Notes: a model not told the origin generated them from the letters alone. Shown: positions 52,629 through 61,889, numbered from the stretch's first letter. The stretch is 64,000 nt of DNA from Deltaproteobacteria bacterium RBG_13_43_22 (GCA_001797675.1 MGQB01000017.1:33214-97213); one strand, 5' to 3'. A program made the numbers and translations.

Positions 52629-53519
52629 CTACACCTTTTCCATGAGCTGACTATAGGCGTTTTTCAGAGTGCGCCAGGTCAAAATCTCCACCATGTACCG
52701 ACGGTAATCCGCTGATCCACGATGATCGGTGATGGGTTTGGATTCTTGGGCCGCAGCACGGGCTGCTTCTCTAAAAACGGGGTCATCCATATTTTTAGGC
52801 TTGACCCCCGCCAGAATTTTGGACACCGATGGGGTAAGCAAAGGAATAGGGGCCACCGCACCCAGGGCCACCCGGGCCAATTTGATCGAACCATCCTGGG
52901 CCAGTTCGAGGAAACAGGCGGTATTGACCAGAGAGATCTCCAAAGCCTTCCGGGTCCCCAATTTGATGTAAGCCCCTGCGCTGATCCCTTGAATATTGGG
53001 GATAAGGATTTTTGTCAGGATCTCATCGGCTTGAACGGCGGTTTGCCCCGGCCCCAGAAAAAAATCCTCAAGAGGTAATGTTCGTTCACCCCGGGGTCCT
53101 TTTAAGGTGACCTTGGCCGATAATACTAATAAAGGCGGGGCCAGGTCGGAAGCCGGACGGGCGGTAATCAGATTCCCTCCCACGGTTGCCCGGTTTCGAA
53201 TCAACGGTGATCCCAGTCTGCTGGCCCCCTGGGCCAGGACTGAAATCCTTTCTTGGATCAGCCTGGAGTCGGCAAGATAGGCCGCCGTACTTAACGGACC
53301 GAGAACAAGACCGGTTCCATTTTGAGAAAATGCCTCCTTCAGCCCTTCGATTTTATTCAAACTGATGATCTGTTCCGGAGACAGGAGTCTCTTTTTCATA
53401 TGGACCAGAAGATCGGTCCCTCCGGCCAGAATCTTGGCCTTTGCCCCGTAGTGACCCAGCATCGAACAGGCCTCATCAATCGTGGTTGGGGCATGATAAT
53501 CAAATTTCGGTAACAGCAT
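52629..53519 (-). CDS. Molybdenum hydroxylase FAD-binding subunit
   Basis: The 296-residue protein has the FAD_binding_5 layout of the family: FDYHAPTTIDEACSML, the FAD loop AKILAGGTDLLVHMKK, RNRATVGGNLITARPASDL and LPLEDFFLGPGQT, then a CO_deh_flav_C domain. It heads the operon, in the order FAD, 2Fe-2S, Moco. AGGAGG precedes the ATG by a short spacer. Confidence 0.94.
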   Translation of the reverse strand: MLLPKFDYHAPTTIDEACSMLGHYGAKAKILAGGTDLLVHMKKRLLSPEQIISLNKIEGLKEAFSQNGTGLVLGPLSTAAYLADSRLIQERISVLAQGASRLGSPLIRNRATVGGNLITARPASDLAPPLLVLSAKVTLKGPRGERTLPLEDFFLGPGQTAVQADEILTKILIPNIQGISAGAYIKLGTRKALEISLVNTACFLELAQDGSIKLARVALGAVAPIPLLTPSVSKILAGVKPKNMDDPVFREAARAAAQESKPITDHRGSADYRRYMVEILTWRTLKNAYSQLMEKV

Positions 53520-53559
53520 TTAAACCTCCTAAAAAAGTGACGAGTGACTCCTGGATCCT

Positions 53560-53624
53560 AAAGTTATATTATAGTTATATTATAGTTACTTTGGAGTATA
53601 AAGGTAACGGAAGAATCTTGTCAA
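53560..53624 (-). promoter_or_regulatory. Promoter and direct-repeat operator of the hydroxylase operon
   Basis: On the minus strand TTGACA (53624-53619) and TATACT (53600-53595) are 18 bases apart. Just downstream lie direct repeats of AACTATAATAT (plus strand GTTATATTATA, 53566-53588), which could bind a regulator. The GTTATAT core loosely resembles ModE half-sites. Confidence 0.5.
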
Positions 53625-53687
53625 GAAGAAAGTTTTTTTTAAAGATGTCCCGGGGTTGTTCGTGCTGGACCAATATGCGCTTTGTGT

Positions 53688-54047
53688 TTATTCGATTATG
53701 GATGCCAGTATTTCCACACTAATCTTCATTTCGGCCGCCCAAGTTTTCAGGTGTTGGGCATTGGTTTCGGCTTGTTTTATGCGTATTTTTTGGATTTCGG
53801 CCTCATTATTCTCTGCCGGCCCGGAATATCCCAAACAGCAGAAATAGTGCCAATCTTTATAGCCTCCAAATGGGGTTTCATCCAGGGGGCGATTGCCGGC
53901 TTTTATCCCCCGGGCGATCTGACGATCCACCGGCACCACCACATGATATCGAAGCCCATCAGGGGATAGGCCGATATATCCTTCATTGCCGCAGTCTTCA
54001 TCCAGGGTGGCGCGGAGAATATCGTTAAAATCAATCTGTAAAGTCAT
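53688..54047 (-). CDS. Conserved hypothetical protein next to a ThiS-like carrier
   Basis: I do not recognise this 119-residue protein. It begins MTLQIDFNDILRATL, has CGNEGYIGLSPDGLRYHVVV, PLDETPFGGYKDWHYFCCLG and a long helical C terminus (EIQKIRIKQAETNAQHLKTW). There is no signal peptide. It follows the ThiS-like gene by 75 bases on the same strand, so it may be its sulfur-accepting partner; that is inference. The start is supported only by position. Confidence 0.6.
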   Translation of the reverse strand: MTLQIDFNDILRATLDEDCGNEGYIGLSPDGLRYHVVVPVDRQIARGIKAGNRPLDETPFGGYKDWHYFCCLGYSGPAENNEAEIQKIRIKQAETNAQHLKTWAAEMKISVEILASIIE

Positions 54048-54049
54048 AG

Positions 54050-54120
54050 TTGCGGGTTGCGGGTTGCGGGTAAGGGATCCTTTTTAAACCCGGAACCCGT
54101 AACTCGTAACTCGCAACGGA
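54050..54120. repeat. Inverted repeat of GGGTTGCGGGTTGCGGGT type
   Basis: GTTGCGGGTTGCGGGTTGCG on one side and ACCCGTAACTCGTAACTCGC on the other form an imperfect stem of over 20 pairs around AAGGGATCCTTTTTAA. It fills the gap between the ThiS-like and hypothetical genes. Confidence 0.6.
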
Positions 54121-54122
54121 TT

Positions 54123-54323
54123 TCACCCCCCAAAGGCCGGATGAATCAATTCTAAAACATCCCCTTCTGTTAAAAAGGTGGTATCATAATCTTTCTGATG
54201 AATATAGCAGTGGTTCAATTCCACGATCATATGAATATCAAATTCCTGTTGAGTATGGATCACATCGGCTATCGAGGCCTTCTCCGGAATCGATTCTTTA
54301 TAACCGTTTAGGATAACCCACAT
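54123..54323 (-). CDS. ThiS/MoaD-like ubiquitin-fold sulfur carrier
   Basis: The 66-residue protein has the beta-grasp pattern of ThiS/MoaD: MWVILNGYKESIPEKASIAD, an IVELNHCYIHQKDYDTTFL middle and the end GDVLELIHPAFGG with the essential Gly-Gly. It becomes thiocarboxylated and donates sulfur. No E1-like activating gene is next to it. Given the nearby Moco enzyme, a MoaD-like or ThiS-like role are both possible. ATG 54323 is preferred to a TTG six bases upstream. Confidence 0.83.
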   Translation of the reverse strand: MWVILNGYKESIPEKASIADVIHTQQEFDIHMIVELNHCYIHQKDYDTTFLTEGDVLELIHPAFGG

Positions 54324-54349
54324 AATCAATCGTTTTTATTTCAGCCCCG

Positions 54350-54709
54350 CTATTCTTTTAAGTGTTTTTTTACCGCTTCCTTGAGTTCGGTCAGATCGGA
54401 AGATTTGACCACATAATCATCCGAGGCCCAGACCGAGAAATCCTGTTTAAATTCACTGTAAGCCGAGCAGAGGATGACCGGTATCCGGGGGTACTTTTCT
54501 TTGATGATTCTCAGAGTATCAATGCCGTTCATTCCCGGCATCCGGATATCCATGACAATCAAGTCCGGCAAATGACTCGGATCTTCCAACAGGGAAATCA
54601 CCTCGTTACCATTGCCGGCCACCAGCACCTCATAGCCCTCGTCTTCAAATTCTTCTTTATAAAGCCTTTGGAGGGCCTCTTCGTCATCAGCGATTAATAT
54701 CCGTTTCAT
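54350..54709 (-). CDS. Response regulator (receiver domain only)
   Basis: The 119-residue protein is a single CheY-like receiver: ILIADDEEALQRLY with the acidic pocket, the phosphorylated Asp54 in LIVMDIRMPGMNG, ILCSAYSE and the conserved Lys in YVVKSSDL. There is no output domain, so it acts through another protein. ATG 54709 has GGAGGAAAATC upstream and lies inside the end of the kinase gene (23-base overlap), which marks it as the cognate partner. Confidence 0.93.
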   Translation of the reverse strand: MKRILIADDEEALQRLYKEEFEDEGYEVLVAGNGNEVISLLEDPSHLPDLIVMDIRMPGMNGIDTLRIIKEKYPRIPVILCSAYSEFKQDFSVWASDDYVVKSSDLTELKEAVKKHLKE

Positions 54710-57149
54710 GATTTTCCTCCCTGATCGTTGTGATTCTTTGTAATTGTTGCCGGGCTTCTTTAGCCGAGGGGAACTTGATAAGGAAAGAGATCCCTTCTCC
54801 GGGCCGGTTGTCGATATCCACTTCCCCATTATGGCGGGTGACAATTTTATGGACTATTGGAAGACCCAAACCCGAGCCGTGAACCTTGGTTGTAAAAAAG
54901 GGATTGAAGATATTATGCAGAACCTCGGGCGGGATTCCTCCCCCGGTATCCTTGATCTCACAGGTAACCCAGGATCGCTCCGCGCCTTTGTCAGAATAAG
55001 TTCGAACCGTCAACAATCCCCCCTGGGGCATGGCCTGACAGGAATTCAGAAACAGGTTATAAAAAACATGACCCAACTGTCGGTTGTCCCCGAATACTTT
55101 GGGGATTTTCCCCCATTGCTTTTGAACCTTGATTTGACCCTCATCCAGTTCCCTTTGAATAAGGCCCAAGGCCTCTTCCACGATTCGATTAAGGTCCCAT
55201 TCCCTGTAGTTCCCTCGAGGGTCTTGAGAAAAATCCATAATCTCATTTAAAGTCTTTTCCAGCCGCTCCACTTCATTAATGATCACCTGGAAATAGGACT
55301 GTACTTGATCATCGCCTGAAAATTTTTTATTCAAACGGCGGACAAAACCCCCAATGGAAACCAGCGGGTTTCGGATCTCATGGGCCAACCCGGAAGCCAT
55401 TTCCCCGATTGCCACCATTTTTTCTGATTCAATAAGCCGTTCCCTGGCCACTTTGAGCTCATTATTGGTTTTTTCAATAAAGGCGTAGAGACGGGCATTT
55501 TCCAGGGCCAGGCCCGCCTGATGGGCCAACATAGATAATAAATAGAGGTCTTCTTCGGTGATCGGACGTTTATTTATAAAATTATCCACTTCGATAACCC
55601 CGACCACTTTATCCTTGGCATAAATGGGGACAGAGGCAAAGGAGTCCAAGTTAAGCCGTTTGGCCAGTTCTTTGTTGATGCGGGGGTCTTCCATTACCCG
55701 ATCAACCAGAAAAGCCCGGCCTTCTAAAAAAGTGCGGGCCAGGATTCCGGACTCTTTGGTCAGTGGAACTTTGATGTCATGGACCACTTGATCCGCCTCT
55801 TGGCGGATATTTCTGATTTGAGCGGCCTGTCTGACAAAGTAACCGCTCAATTCGTTTCCGGTCAGGTGATCCCGTTTTTTCAAAGAAGGGTCTTGATCAG
55901 ACTCCCTTTGTATAGACCAGGCCATAGGGGTCAAGATTTTTTTATCTTCATCGGCCAGGAGCAGGATGGCCCGGCTAAAACCTAACCCTTCTTTTAAAGT
56001 AATCGCTTCCAAAATAATCTGAGGCAGGTCTTTTAAAGTGGATGAGGTCATCATGGCGCTGTCAATTTGGTACAGGGTAGACAGATTTCTGACCATCCAT
56101 TCATTTTTTCTGGCCAGGGTCTCGATTTTTTGAAAAGTCAGGGCGTTTTCCAGAGAACTGGCAATGATATTTCCGATGGTGGAAAGAACGGACAGATCTT
56201 CTTCGGAAAAATAGACGGTCGTTCCATTCCCTAAAGAGATCTTCTCATAGACACACAACCGGCCCCGGTAAGGGCCTTTAAAGTTCAAGGCGATACACAT
56301 AAAAGAAGAAATTTGATGGGTCTCTCCTGATCCTTGATGGTTTTTATCTTTTAATGTAAGGGCGTCCCGGTTTCTGGAAGGAGAGGTCGTCCCCCGGTTA
56401 ACAATTTGGTTCCCTTTTTGATCCAGGAGGTCCCGAAAAATATTTTCTTTAACCGAAGGGGGTACCGACCCGAATTTCCTTTCAACGACGACCGTTTCGG
56501 AGTCTTTTTCCAAGATCATCAGGGCAGAACCTGTGGCATTGATCACTTGTGCGGTTATAGCCACGACCCGCTCTATCAGATCATCCAATTCCAAAGTTGA
56601 ACCAATCACCTTGCCTACCTGGTACAAGACACTGAGTTCAGCGATTCTTTTCTTGGATTCGGTATAAACCCGGGAATTACGAATAATACCGGCCAGCTCC
56701 CGGGCTACCAGGTCAAGCAGTTCCCATTGTCCCGGGTCCGGTTTTAAGGACTGCTTGGACAGTAAACATAAACCCCCGTATACTAAATTATCATCTTCCA
56801 CAGGCAGAACGATCAGGGAGTTGAACCCTTTTAATAAAGAGTGCTTAACTAAGGCCTTATGTTCTTTTCGATTCAAGCGGGGAATCAGGAGGGGGATGTG
56901 ATTATGAATGGTGTCTCCAATCGGGGTCTTGGCTGCAAGAAAAGGGGATCCGTCCCATAAGACATTTCGGGGGCTTATTTTCTTTAATTCAAGAGTTTCA
57001 TGGTCCGGGGTCATTGAAAAAAGAATCGCCCTTTCCACTCCTTCTTTTCGGATTAGCAAGTCCAAAATACCCTGAAGGCGGTCATCAAATCCGATACTGG
57101 AATTGGCCACCTGGATCACTTTTTTTAACAGTTCAAGACCTCTATCCAT
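54687..57149 (-). CDS. Sensor histidine kinase with multiple GAF domains
   Basis: The 820-residue soluble kinase has three GAF-like modules in order (roughly residues 1-160, 165-340 and 350-560). A HisKA domain follows with His590 in SGLAHEIRNPLVSIGG, then an HATPase with NLFLNSCQAMPQGG, DTGGGIPPE, FNPFFTTKVHGSGLGLPIV. There is no membrane segment, so it senses an internal signal such as redox state, a cyclic nucleotide or a small molecule. A four-base-scale overlap ties it to the receiver gene. Repeats fill the gap upstream. Confidence 0.92.
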   Translation of the reverse strand: MDRGLELLKKVIQVANSSIGFDDRLQGILDLLIRKEGVERAILFSMTPDHETLELKKISPRNVLWDGSPFLAAKTPIGDTIHNHIPLLIPRLNRKEHKALVKHSLLKGFNSLIVLPVEDDNLVYGGLCLLSKQSLKPDPGQWELLDLVARELAGIIRNSRVYTESKKRIAELSVLYQVGKVIGSTLELDDLIERVVAITAQVINATGSALMILEKDSETVVVERKFGSVPPSVKENIFRDLLDQKGNQIVNRGTTSPSRNRDALTLKDKNHQGSGETHQISSFMCIALNFKGPYRGRLCVYEKISLGNGTTVYFSEEDLSVLSTIGNIIASSLENALTFQKIETLARKNEWMVRNLSTLYQIDSAMMTSSTLKDLPQIILEAITLKEGLGFSRAILLLADEDKKILTPMAWSIQRESDQDPSLKKRDHLTGNELSGYFVRQAAQIRNIRQEADQVVHDIKVPLTKESGILARTFLEGRAFLVDRVMEDPRINKELAKRLNLDSFASVPIYAKDKVVGVIEVDNFINKRPITEEDLYLLSMLAHQAGLALENARLYAFIEKTNNELKVARERLIESEKMVAIGEMASGLAHEIRNPLVSIGGFVRRLNKKFSGDDQVQSYFQVIINEVERLEKTLNEIMDFSQDPRGNYREWDLNRIVEEALGLIQRELDEGQIKVQKQWGKIPKVFGDNRQLGHVFYNLFLNSCQAMPQGGLLTVRTYSDKGAERSWVTCEIKDTGGGIPPEVLHNIFNPFFTTKVHGSGLGLPIVHKIVTRHNGEVDIDNRPGEGISFLIKFPSAKEARQQLQRITTIREENHETDINR

Positions 57150-57159
57150 TACCTAAAAG

Positions 57160-57345
57160 TCCAATTCTGAATTAAATTATCCCAGTTATCCGATAACCAT
57201 CTGTTATCAAATCCTAAATTCTAAATAAGAAATCCGCAACCCATTGGAAAGGCAGCTCCTCAAATTCCAAAACGTTTTAGTTTTTGGATTTTAATTTGTT
57301 GCGTTTATTTCGAGCTTCGGATTTCAGGTTTCGAATTTGAAACCA
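57160..57345. repeat. Dispersed repeat block upstream of the kinase gene
   Basis: CCAATTCTGAATTAAATT, AAATCCTAAATTCTAAATAA, GTTTTAGTTTTTGGATTTTA and GCTTCGGATTTCAGGTTTCG echo the repeat at 33799-33966. The gap between glgA and the kinase gene has no gene. Confidence 0.45.
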
Positions 57346-57364
57346 AAATCTCACCATTCCCTGG

Positions 57365-58825
57365 TTACCCTTTGCCTTTTTTTGCCATCGCCTTTTGATA
57401 AAGGGATTGATATTGAGAGGCCGATTTTTCCCAGGAAAAATCCTGATTCATCGCCCTTTGAATTAAACGTTTCCAGCGAGACTTGTCCCGGTAGACCGAT
57501 AAGGCCCGCTGGGTGGTTTGAAGTAATTTTTCCCATTCATATTCCTTGAATTTAAACCCCGTCCCCTGATCGGTTTGGGGGTTGTAATCTTCTATAGTAT
57601 CTTCCAATCCCCCTACGGCTCTGACGATGGGGATGGTTCCGTATTTCAATCCATATAACTGATCGAGGCCACAGGGTTCATATCGGGAGGGCATAAGCAG
57701 AATATCGGCTCCGGCCTGAATCCGGTGGGCCAAAGACTCATTATATCCCATTTCCAAACCGATTAAGCCCGGATATTTCTCGGCCATTTCCATTGCCCAG
57801 GTTTGATATTGCTCCAAGCCCTGTCCCATTAAGATGATTTCCAATTCCAATTCCATTAACCGAGGAAATATCCGGGTGACCAGGTCCAGGCCTTTTCGGT
57901 CCAGGAGACGGGAAATAAAGGCCACCACCGGGATTTCCCCTTTTTTCTTTAAATGGAACAAGTCCTGGAGATGGGATTTACATATTTTTTTATTCTCAAG
58001 GTCGTCAGGAGAATAGACTGCCGGCAGGAAAGGGTCTTGGGATGGATCCCAAATTTGGTAATCCACCCCATTTAAAACCGCATATAGATCGTTCTCCCGG
58101 GTTTTGAGCACCCCGTCCAGGCCAAAGCCATTGGCCGGGGTCAGGATTTCTTTTCGATAGTTTGGGCTGACCGTATTCAGGATATCGGCATAAACTATCC
58201 CGGCTTTCATCAGATTCATTTTGCCGAAAAATTCCAGACCTTTTGGGGTAAAAAGGTCCCAGCTCAATCCGGTCAAGTGAAGATCATAATGCCAGAAAAG
58301 GCCCTGATATCCTAAATTGTGGATGGTAAAAAGACTGGCCGTTGACCCAAGAGATGGGATTTGAGCATAGAGGGTTTTTAAATAAACCGGGATCAATCCG
58401 GTTTGCCAGTCATTACAATGAATGAGGTCGGGGCGAAGATCCAAAGCCAAACATAATTCTAAAACGGCTCGAGAGAAAAAGATAAAACGTTCGGCATTAT
58501 CCTGGTAATCCCCATACTCATTGCCGTAGAGTCCCTCCCGGTCATAAAGGTCATCCCGACCGATCAAATAAACCGTCACTTGATTGTCGAGTCTGGCTTG
58601 GCAGATTTGAGCAGGTTTTTTCATCCAGGAGATTGGGACCTCCAGATTGGTATCCAGAATTTTTAACGGGGGTTTTATGTTCCTTGATTGACGGTACTTA
58701 GGCGAGGTTATGAGTACTTCATGTCCCATTCGGGCCAGGGCCAGGGGCAAGGTATGGGAAACATCGGCCAACCCCCCGGCCCTCGAATAAGGGCTGACCT
58801 CGGAAGTGGCAAAAAGAACCTTCAT
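57365..58825 (-). CDS. glgA: Glycogen (starch) synthase, GT5
   Basis: The 486-residue enzyme transfers glucose from ADP-glucose (or UDP-glucose) to a growing glucan. It has the GT5 start MKVLFATSEVSPYSRAGGLAD, where the usual KxGGLxD Lys is Arg here. It also has FTIHNLGYQGLFWHYDLHL, VSPNYRKEI, ISRLLDRKGLDLV and the C-terminal catalytic segment MPSRYEPCGLDQLYGLKYGT. Its ATG overlaps the galT stop by four bases (58822-58825), so the two are translationally coupled. Confidence 0.95.
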   Translation of the reverse strand: MKVLFATSEVSPYSRAGGLADVSHTLPLALARMGHEVLITSPKYRQSRNIKPPLKILDTNLEVPISWMKKPAQICQARLDNQVTVYLIGRDDLYDREGLYGNEYGDYQDNAERFIFFSRAVLELCLALDLRPDLIHCNDWQTGLIPVYLKTLYAQIPSLGSTASLFTIHNLGYQGLFWHYDLHLTGLSWDLFTPKGLEFFGKMNLMKAGIVYADILNTVSPNYRKEILTPANGFGLDGVLKTRENDLYAVLNGVDYQIWDPSQDPFLPAVYSPDDLENKKICKSHLQDLFHLKKKGEIPVVAFISRLLDRKGLDLVTRIFPRLMELELEIILMGQGLEQYQTWAMEMAEKYPGLIGLEMGYNESLAHRIQAGADILLMPSRYEPCGLDQLYGLKYGTIPIVRAVGGLEDTIEDYNPQTDQGTGFKFKEYEWEKLLQTTQRALSVYRDKSRWKRLIQRAMNQDFSWEKSASQYQSLYQKAMAKKGKG

Positions 58826-59832
58826 TTTTCCTCCTCAAGCGAAACCTCCCTGAGGTATTTGGCCGCTTCTTCGGGAGGAGAGGGGTTGATATAGAACCCG
58901 GACCCCCATTCGAATCCGGCGATTCGGGTCAATTTGGGGACGATTTCGAAGTGCCAATGATAATAGTCCCGATGGAATTCCTTGATGGGAGAGGTGTGAA
59001 GCATGAAGTTATAAGGCCGATTGGTTAGGGCTTTGTCCAACCGTTTAAGGGTTTCGGAAAAAATTTGGGCCAAGGAAAAAAATTTGGATTCTTCCGTTTC
59101 GGTATAAACAGCATTATGCGATTTAGGGATAATCCAGACTTCGAATGGAGAACGAGGGGCAAAAGGACAGCAGACCAGGAAGTCCTGATTTTCAATAACC
59201 ACCCGAATCTTGGCTTCCTGCTCCTGTCGGACGATGTCGCAATAGACACAGCGGTCCTTGTAATCGTAATATTTTTTGGAGCCGTTCAACTCTTCATGAG
59301 CGATCTCAGGGATTACCGGCAGGGCGATTAATTGAGAGTGACTGTGTTCCAATGAAGCCCCGGCAGCCCGGCCCTGATTTTTGAAGATCAGAATGTATTG
59401 AAACCTGGAGTCTTTGGATAAGTCGATAATACGGTCCCGGTAAGCCCTCAGGACATCGGCGAATCGTTCGGGAGGCATGGTGGAGAGAGTTTCTTCATGG
59501 TTGGGGGTTTCGATAATAACCTCATGGGCCCCTATGCCGTTCATCTTGTCATATAATCCCTCTCCAACTTTATTTAAATTGCCTTCAATAATAAGGGCCG
59601 GAAATTTATTGGCGACAACACGTAAGGTCCAGCCGGGTGAATTGGGTTGAGTTCCCCGAGCTCGATAGGCCGTAATCTCAGGCGGAGTGGTTTTTTCATT
59701 CCCTGCATCAAAGGGGCAAAAGCCTCCTTTGGGAGTTTCGTCTTCAGGGGCAAAATCAAAAGGTCGTTTGGCCCTTTCGGTGGAAATAATAACCCATCGT
59801 CCGACAATGGGATCCCTTCGCAGTTCCGGCAT
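58822..59832 (-). CDS. galT: Galactose-1-phosphate uridylyltransferase
   Basis: The 336-residue HIT-superfamily enzyme exchanges UMP between UDP-glucose and galactose-1-phosphate. Evidence: PELRRDPIVGRWVIIS at the start, the catalytic EHSHSQLIALP (HxHxQ) and the zinc-site Cys in CVYCDI. In anaerobes this family may also work with ADP sugars. AGGAGGGTTCG precedes the ATG. It is coupled to glgA. Confidence 0.95.
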   Translation of the reverse strand: MPELRRDPIVGRWVIISTERAKRPFDFAPEDETPKGGFCPFDAGNEKTTPPEITAYRARGTQPNSPGWTLRVVANKFPALIIEGNLNKVGEGLYDKMNGIGAHEVIIETPNHEETLSTMPPERFADVLRAYRDRIIDLSKDSRFQYILIFKNQGRAAGASLEHSHSQLIALPVIPEIAHEELNGSKKYYDYKDRCVYCDIVRQEQEAKIRVVIENQDFLVCCPFAPRSPFEVWIIPKSHNAVYTETEESKFFSLAQIFSETLKRLDKALTNRPYNFMLHTSPIKEFHRDYYHWHFEIVPKLTRIAGFEWGSGFYINPSPPEEAAKYLREVSLEEEK

Positions 59833-60124
59833 CGAACCCTCCTCGCACTTTGTTGATTGAAGCTGAACCGTTCATAATAGTTTATCATTTTACTACCTAA
59901 AAACACAATTTATTTTCTCGACGCGCCCCATATATAGGAGTAATAGTATTCTGCGGTCTAAGAGCGGATATAAAAAAACACTTACCTTCTTATCTTACCA
60001 TAAAAATCTAGTGATAGGAATGGAAGGAAAAGTAAGTGAAATTGAAGTTAATCCCAAAGAGGTTTTTCGCCTGAGTAATTGGGAAAAGCGGGCTAAGGAA
60101 CAAGCTCGCTGTCCATGTTCCGGA
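59833..60124. other. Intergenic region before galT
   Basis: The 292 bases are AT-rich. CACTTAC (near 59980) and GTAAGTG (near 60032) can pair around about 45 bases. A 49-codon plus-strand frame at 60020-60169 overlaps the end of the next gene and is not convincing. A galT promoter is expected here but none stands out. Confidence 0.35.
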
Positions 60125-61177
60125 TTAGGGCAACCGCCTGGTCCGGCCCTGGGGATAATGAGCTGTTGAAAAGAATCGGCTGGCCGGGGTCAGATCATAG
60201 AGAATATCAGCGGCCAAGAGCACAGCCGCAGCAGTCCAAGTTGTTTTTTCTTCGGTATAGATGACTCCGTCGGGAACGGTCACTCCAGTCCAGTAAGCGC
60301 CGTCCTCATATTTTTTGTCTTGAATCCAACCAAAGATCATCTCCGATTCTTCGAACAGACCCATGGCGGCCAGTGAAACAGCCAGTTCCGAGGATTCCGC
60401 GATGGTCACCCAGGGCTCATCAGAAACGCAAAGGACCCCCCAATCCGGCACAATGAAGGTGCTCCAGGATGCTTTGAGTCTTTCTAAGGCTTTTTCTCCG
60501 GTTATGACACCACAGAGCATCGGATAATACCAATCCATGGAAAAGCGGGACTTGCTCTGATCGAATAGATGGGGTTTATGTTTAATGGCCTTGCCCAGTT
60601 TTATTTTAGCCGCCTCCCATAAGGGTCGTTTTTTATTAAGGATGTCCGCGATTTTTAGAGCACAATCCAGGCTCAGATAGATGGAACTGGAACCGGTCAG
60701 CAGGGCGGTTTGATCAACACTGCCGTCCTGTCTCTTGGCCCAAAACATCTCGCCCTGCGGCCCCTGCAGAGAGATAACAAATTCCATGGATCGACTTACG
60801 GTTTGCCACAGCCGACGGAGTAAATCCCGGTCTCTGGTCGTTAGGTAATAATGGAGCAAGCCTACGGAGAGGTAGGCCGTCATGTTGGTATCCTTATAGG
60901 CGTTCATTTGAGGCCGGCCGTCGATGTACTCCGACCACCAGCTGCCGTCGTCCATTTGCACCTCGCCGGACCAGCGGTAGGCTTTTTGGGCCTCTTCATA
61001 ATATCCTCCAACCGTAAGTCCCATAGCGCTTTCCACATGATCCCATGGATCGGTTTTTCCATTCTTGGACCAGGGAATTTCACCGTCCTGCTTTTGGACC
61101 TTCAGAATATATTCCGAAGTTGCGGTTATATCGACGACCGGAAAATCAGTTTTGCGAGAAGTGAGGGCTTCGAACAT
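60125..61177 (-). CDS. Alpha/alpha-barrel (prenyltransferase-like) protein of a glycan cluster
   Basis: The 350-residue protein has repeated helix pairs with aromatic-rich QxDGSWW-type turns (VQKQDGEIPWSKNG, EVQMDDGSWWSEYIDG, PWVTIAESSELAVSLAA). This is the pattern of the alpha/alpha toroid shared by squalene cyclase-like proteins and glycoside hydrolases. Homologues are called prenyltransferase in databases, but lie beside glycosyltransferases, so a glycan-active role is likelier; that is inference. GGAAGG precedes the ATG, and the gene overlaps the methyltransferase gene by 32 bases. Confidence 0.8.
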   Translation of the reverse strand: MFEALTSRKTDFPVVDITATSEYILKVQKQDGEIPWSKNGKTDPWDHVESAMGLTVGGYYEEAQKAYRWSGEVQMDDGSWWSEYIDGRPQMNAYKDTNMTAYLSVGLLHYYLTTRDRDLLRRLWQTVSRSMEFVISLQGPQGEMFWAKRQDGSVDQTALLTGSSSIYLSLDCALKIADILNKKRPLWEAAKIKLGKAIKHKPHLFDQSKSRFSMDWYYPMLCGVITGEKALERLKASWSTFIVPDWGVLCVSDEPWVTIAESSELAVSLAAMGLFEESEMIFGWIQDKKYEDGAYWTGVTVPDGVIYTEEKTTWTAAAVLLAADILYDLTPASRFFSTAHYPQGRTRRLP

Positions 61178-61889
61178 TTTTTTCCTTCCTTAGATAGAAT
61201 ACCATACTTTTCCCAATAAACGGATTCAAAAGATGATCAAGAAAGCGGGTCATCCAGGGCTTTTTCATCATGTCCCAAACCAGGAATCGATGGTATAAGT
61301 TGACCAGGGTTGAGTCTTGCCGGGTCGGGCCGACCAAGCATTTAAGCCACCAATAGGGCGTATGAAGGCCGTGGGCAAAGTGAGAAGCCCAAAGTCTGGA
61401 GCCTGATCCCTCCAGAAGGGCAATTAACTCCTTCTTTTTGTATATTCGGATATGGCCGTTGGTTGCCAGGTGATAATTCTTGGATAAAGCCCAGCAGACT
61501 CTTTCCGGCAGGTATCTGGGAACGCTTACAATTAAATCTCCGCCGGGTTTTAACACCCGGACCACTTCATTTACTGCGGTATTCTGGTCCGGTATGTGCT
61601 CCAGGACTTCCGAACAGATGACCATATCAAAATATTCGTCGTGAAAAGGCAAACAGGTAATGTCTGACACCAGGGTGGCCCAGAGTCCTCCGCCATGTAA
61701 ACCGAGATCTTCCTGATAGAGAAGTCGATTCCTAGCTTCCACGATATCATTAAAAGAAACATCCGAACCGATAGTCGTTACCTTTTCAAATCTTGACGCT
61801 GCACAAATATGACGGCCCGATCCGCAGCCCATATCCAGTATTTTGTGCCCGGCTTTGATCGGAAGCTTATTGAAGTCGACCGTAATCAT
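61146..61889 (-). CDS. SAM-dependent methyltransferase (class I)
   Basis: The 247-residue enzyme has the SAM motif HKILDMGCGSGRHICAA, a VVEARN-type second strand, MVICSEVLEHIPDQNTA and LKPGGDLIVSVPR. The acceptor may be a sugar hydroxyl made by the adjoining glycosyltransferase. I place the start at ATG 61889, 23 bases inside the end of the glycosyltransferase gene. The longer reading to 62162 is a shadow of that gene. Confidence 0.9.
   Translation of the reverse strand: MITVDFNKLPIKAGHKILDMGCGSGRHICAASRFEKVTTIGSDVSFNDIVEARNRLLYQEDLGLHGGGLWATLVSDITCLPFHDEYFDMVICSEVLEHIPDQNTAVNEVVRVLKPGGDLIVSVPRYLPERVCWALSKNYHLATNGHIRIYKKKELIALLEGSGSRLWASHFAHGLHTPYWWLKCLVGPTRQDSTLVNLYHRFLVWDMMKKPWMTRFLDHLLNPFIGKSMVFYLRKEKNVRSPHFSQN

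Noticed and set aside
60020..60169. 49-codon plus-strand frame starting MEGKVSEIEVNPKE
   Set aside because: The ribosome site is weak, no family is recognised and it overlaps the end of the alpha/alpha-barrel gene; possible but unsupported.
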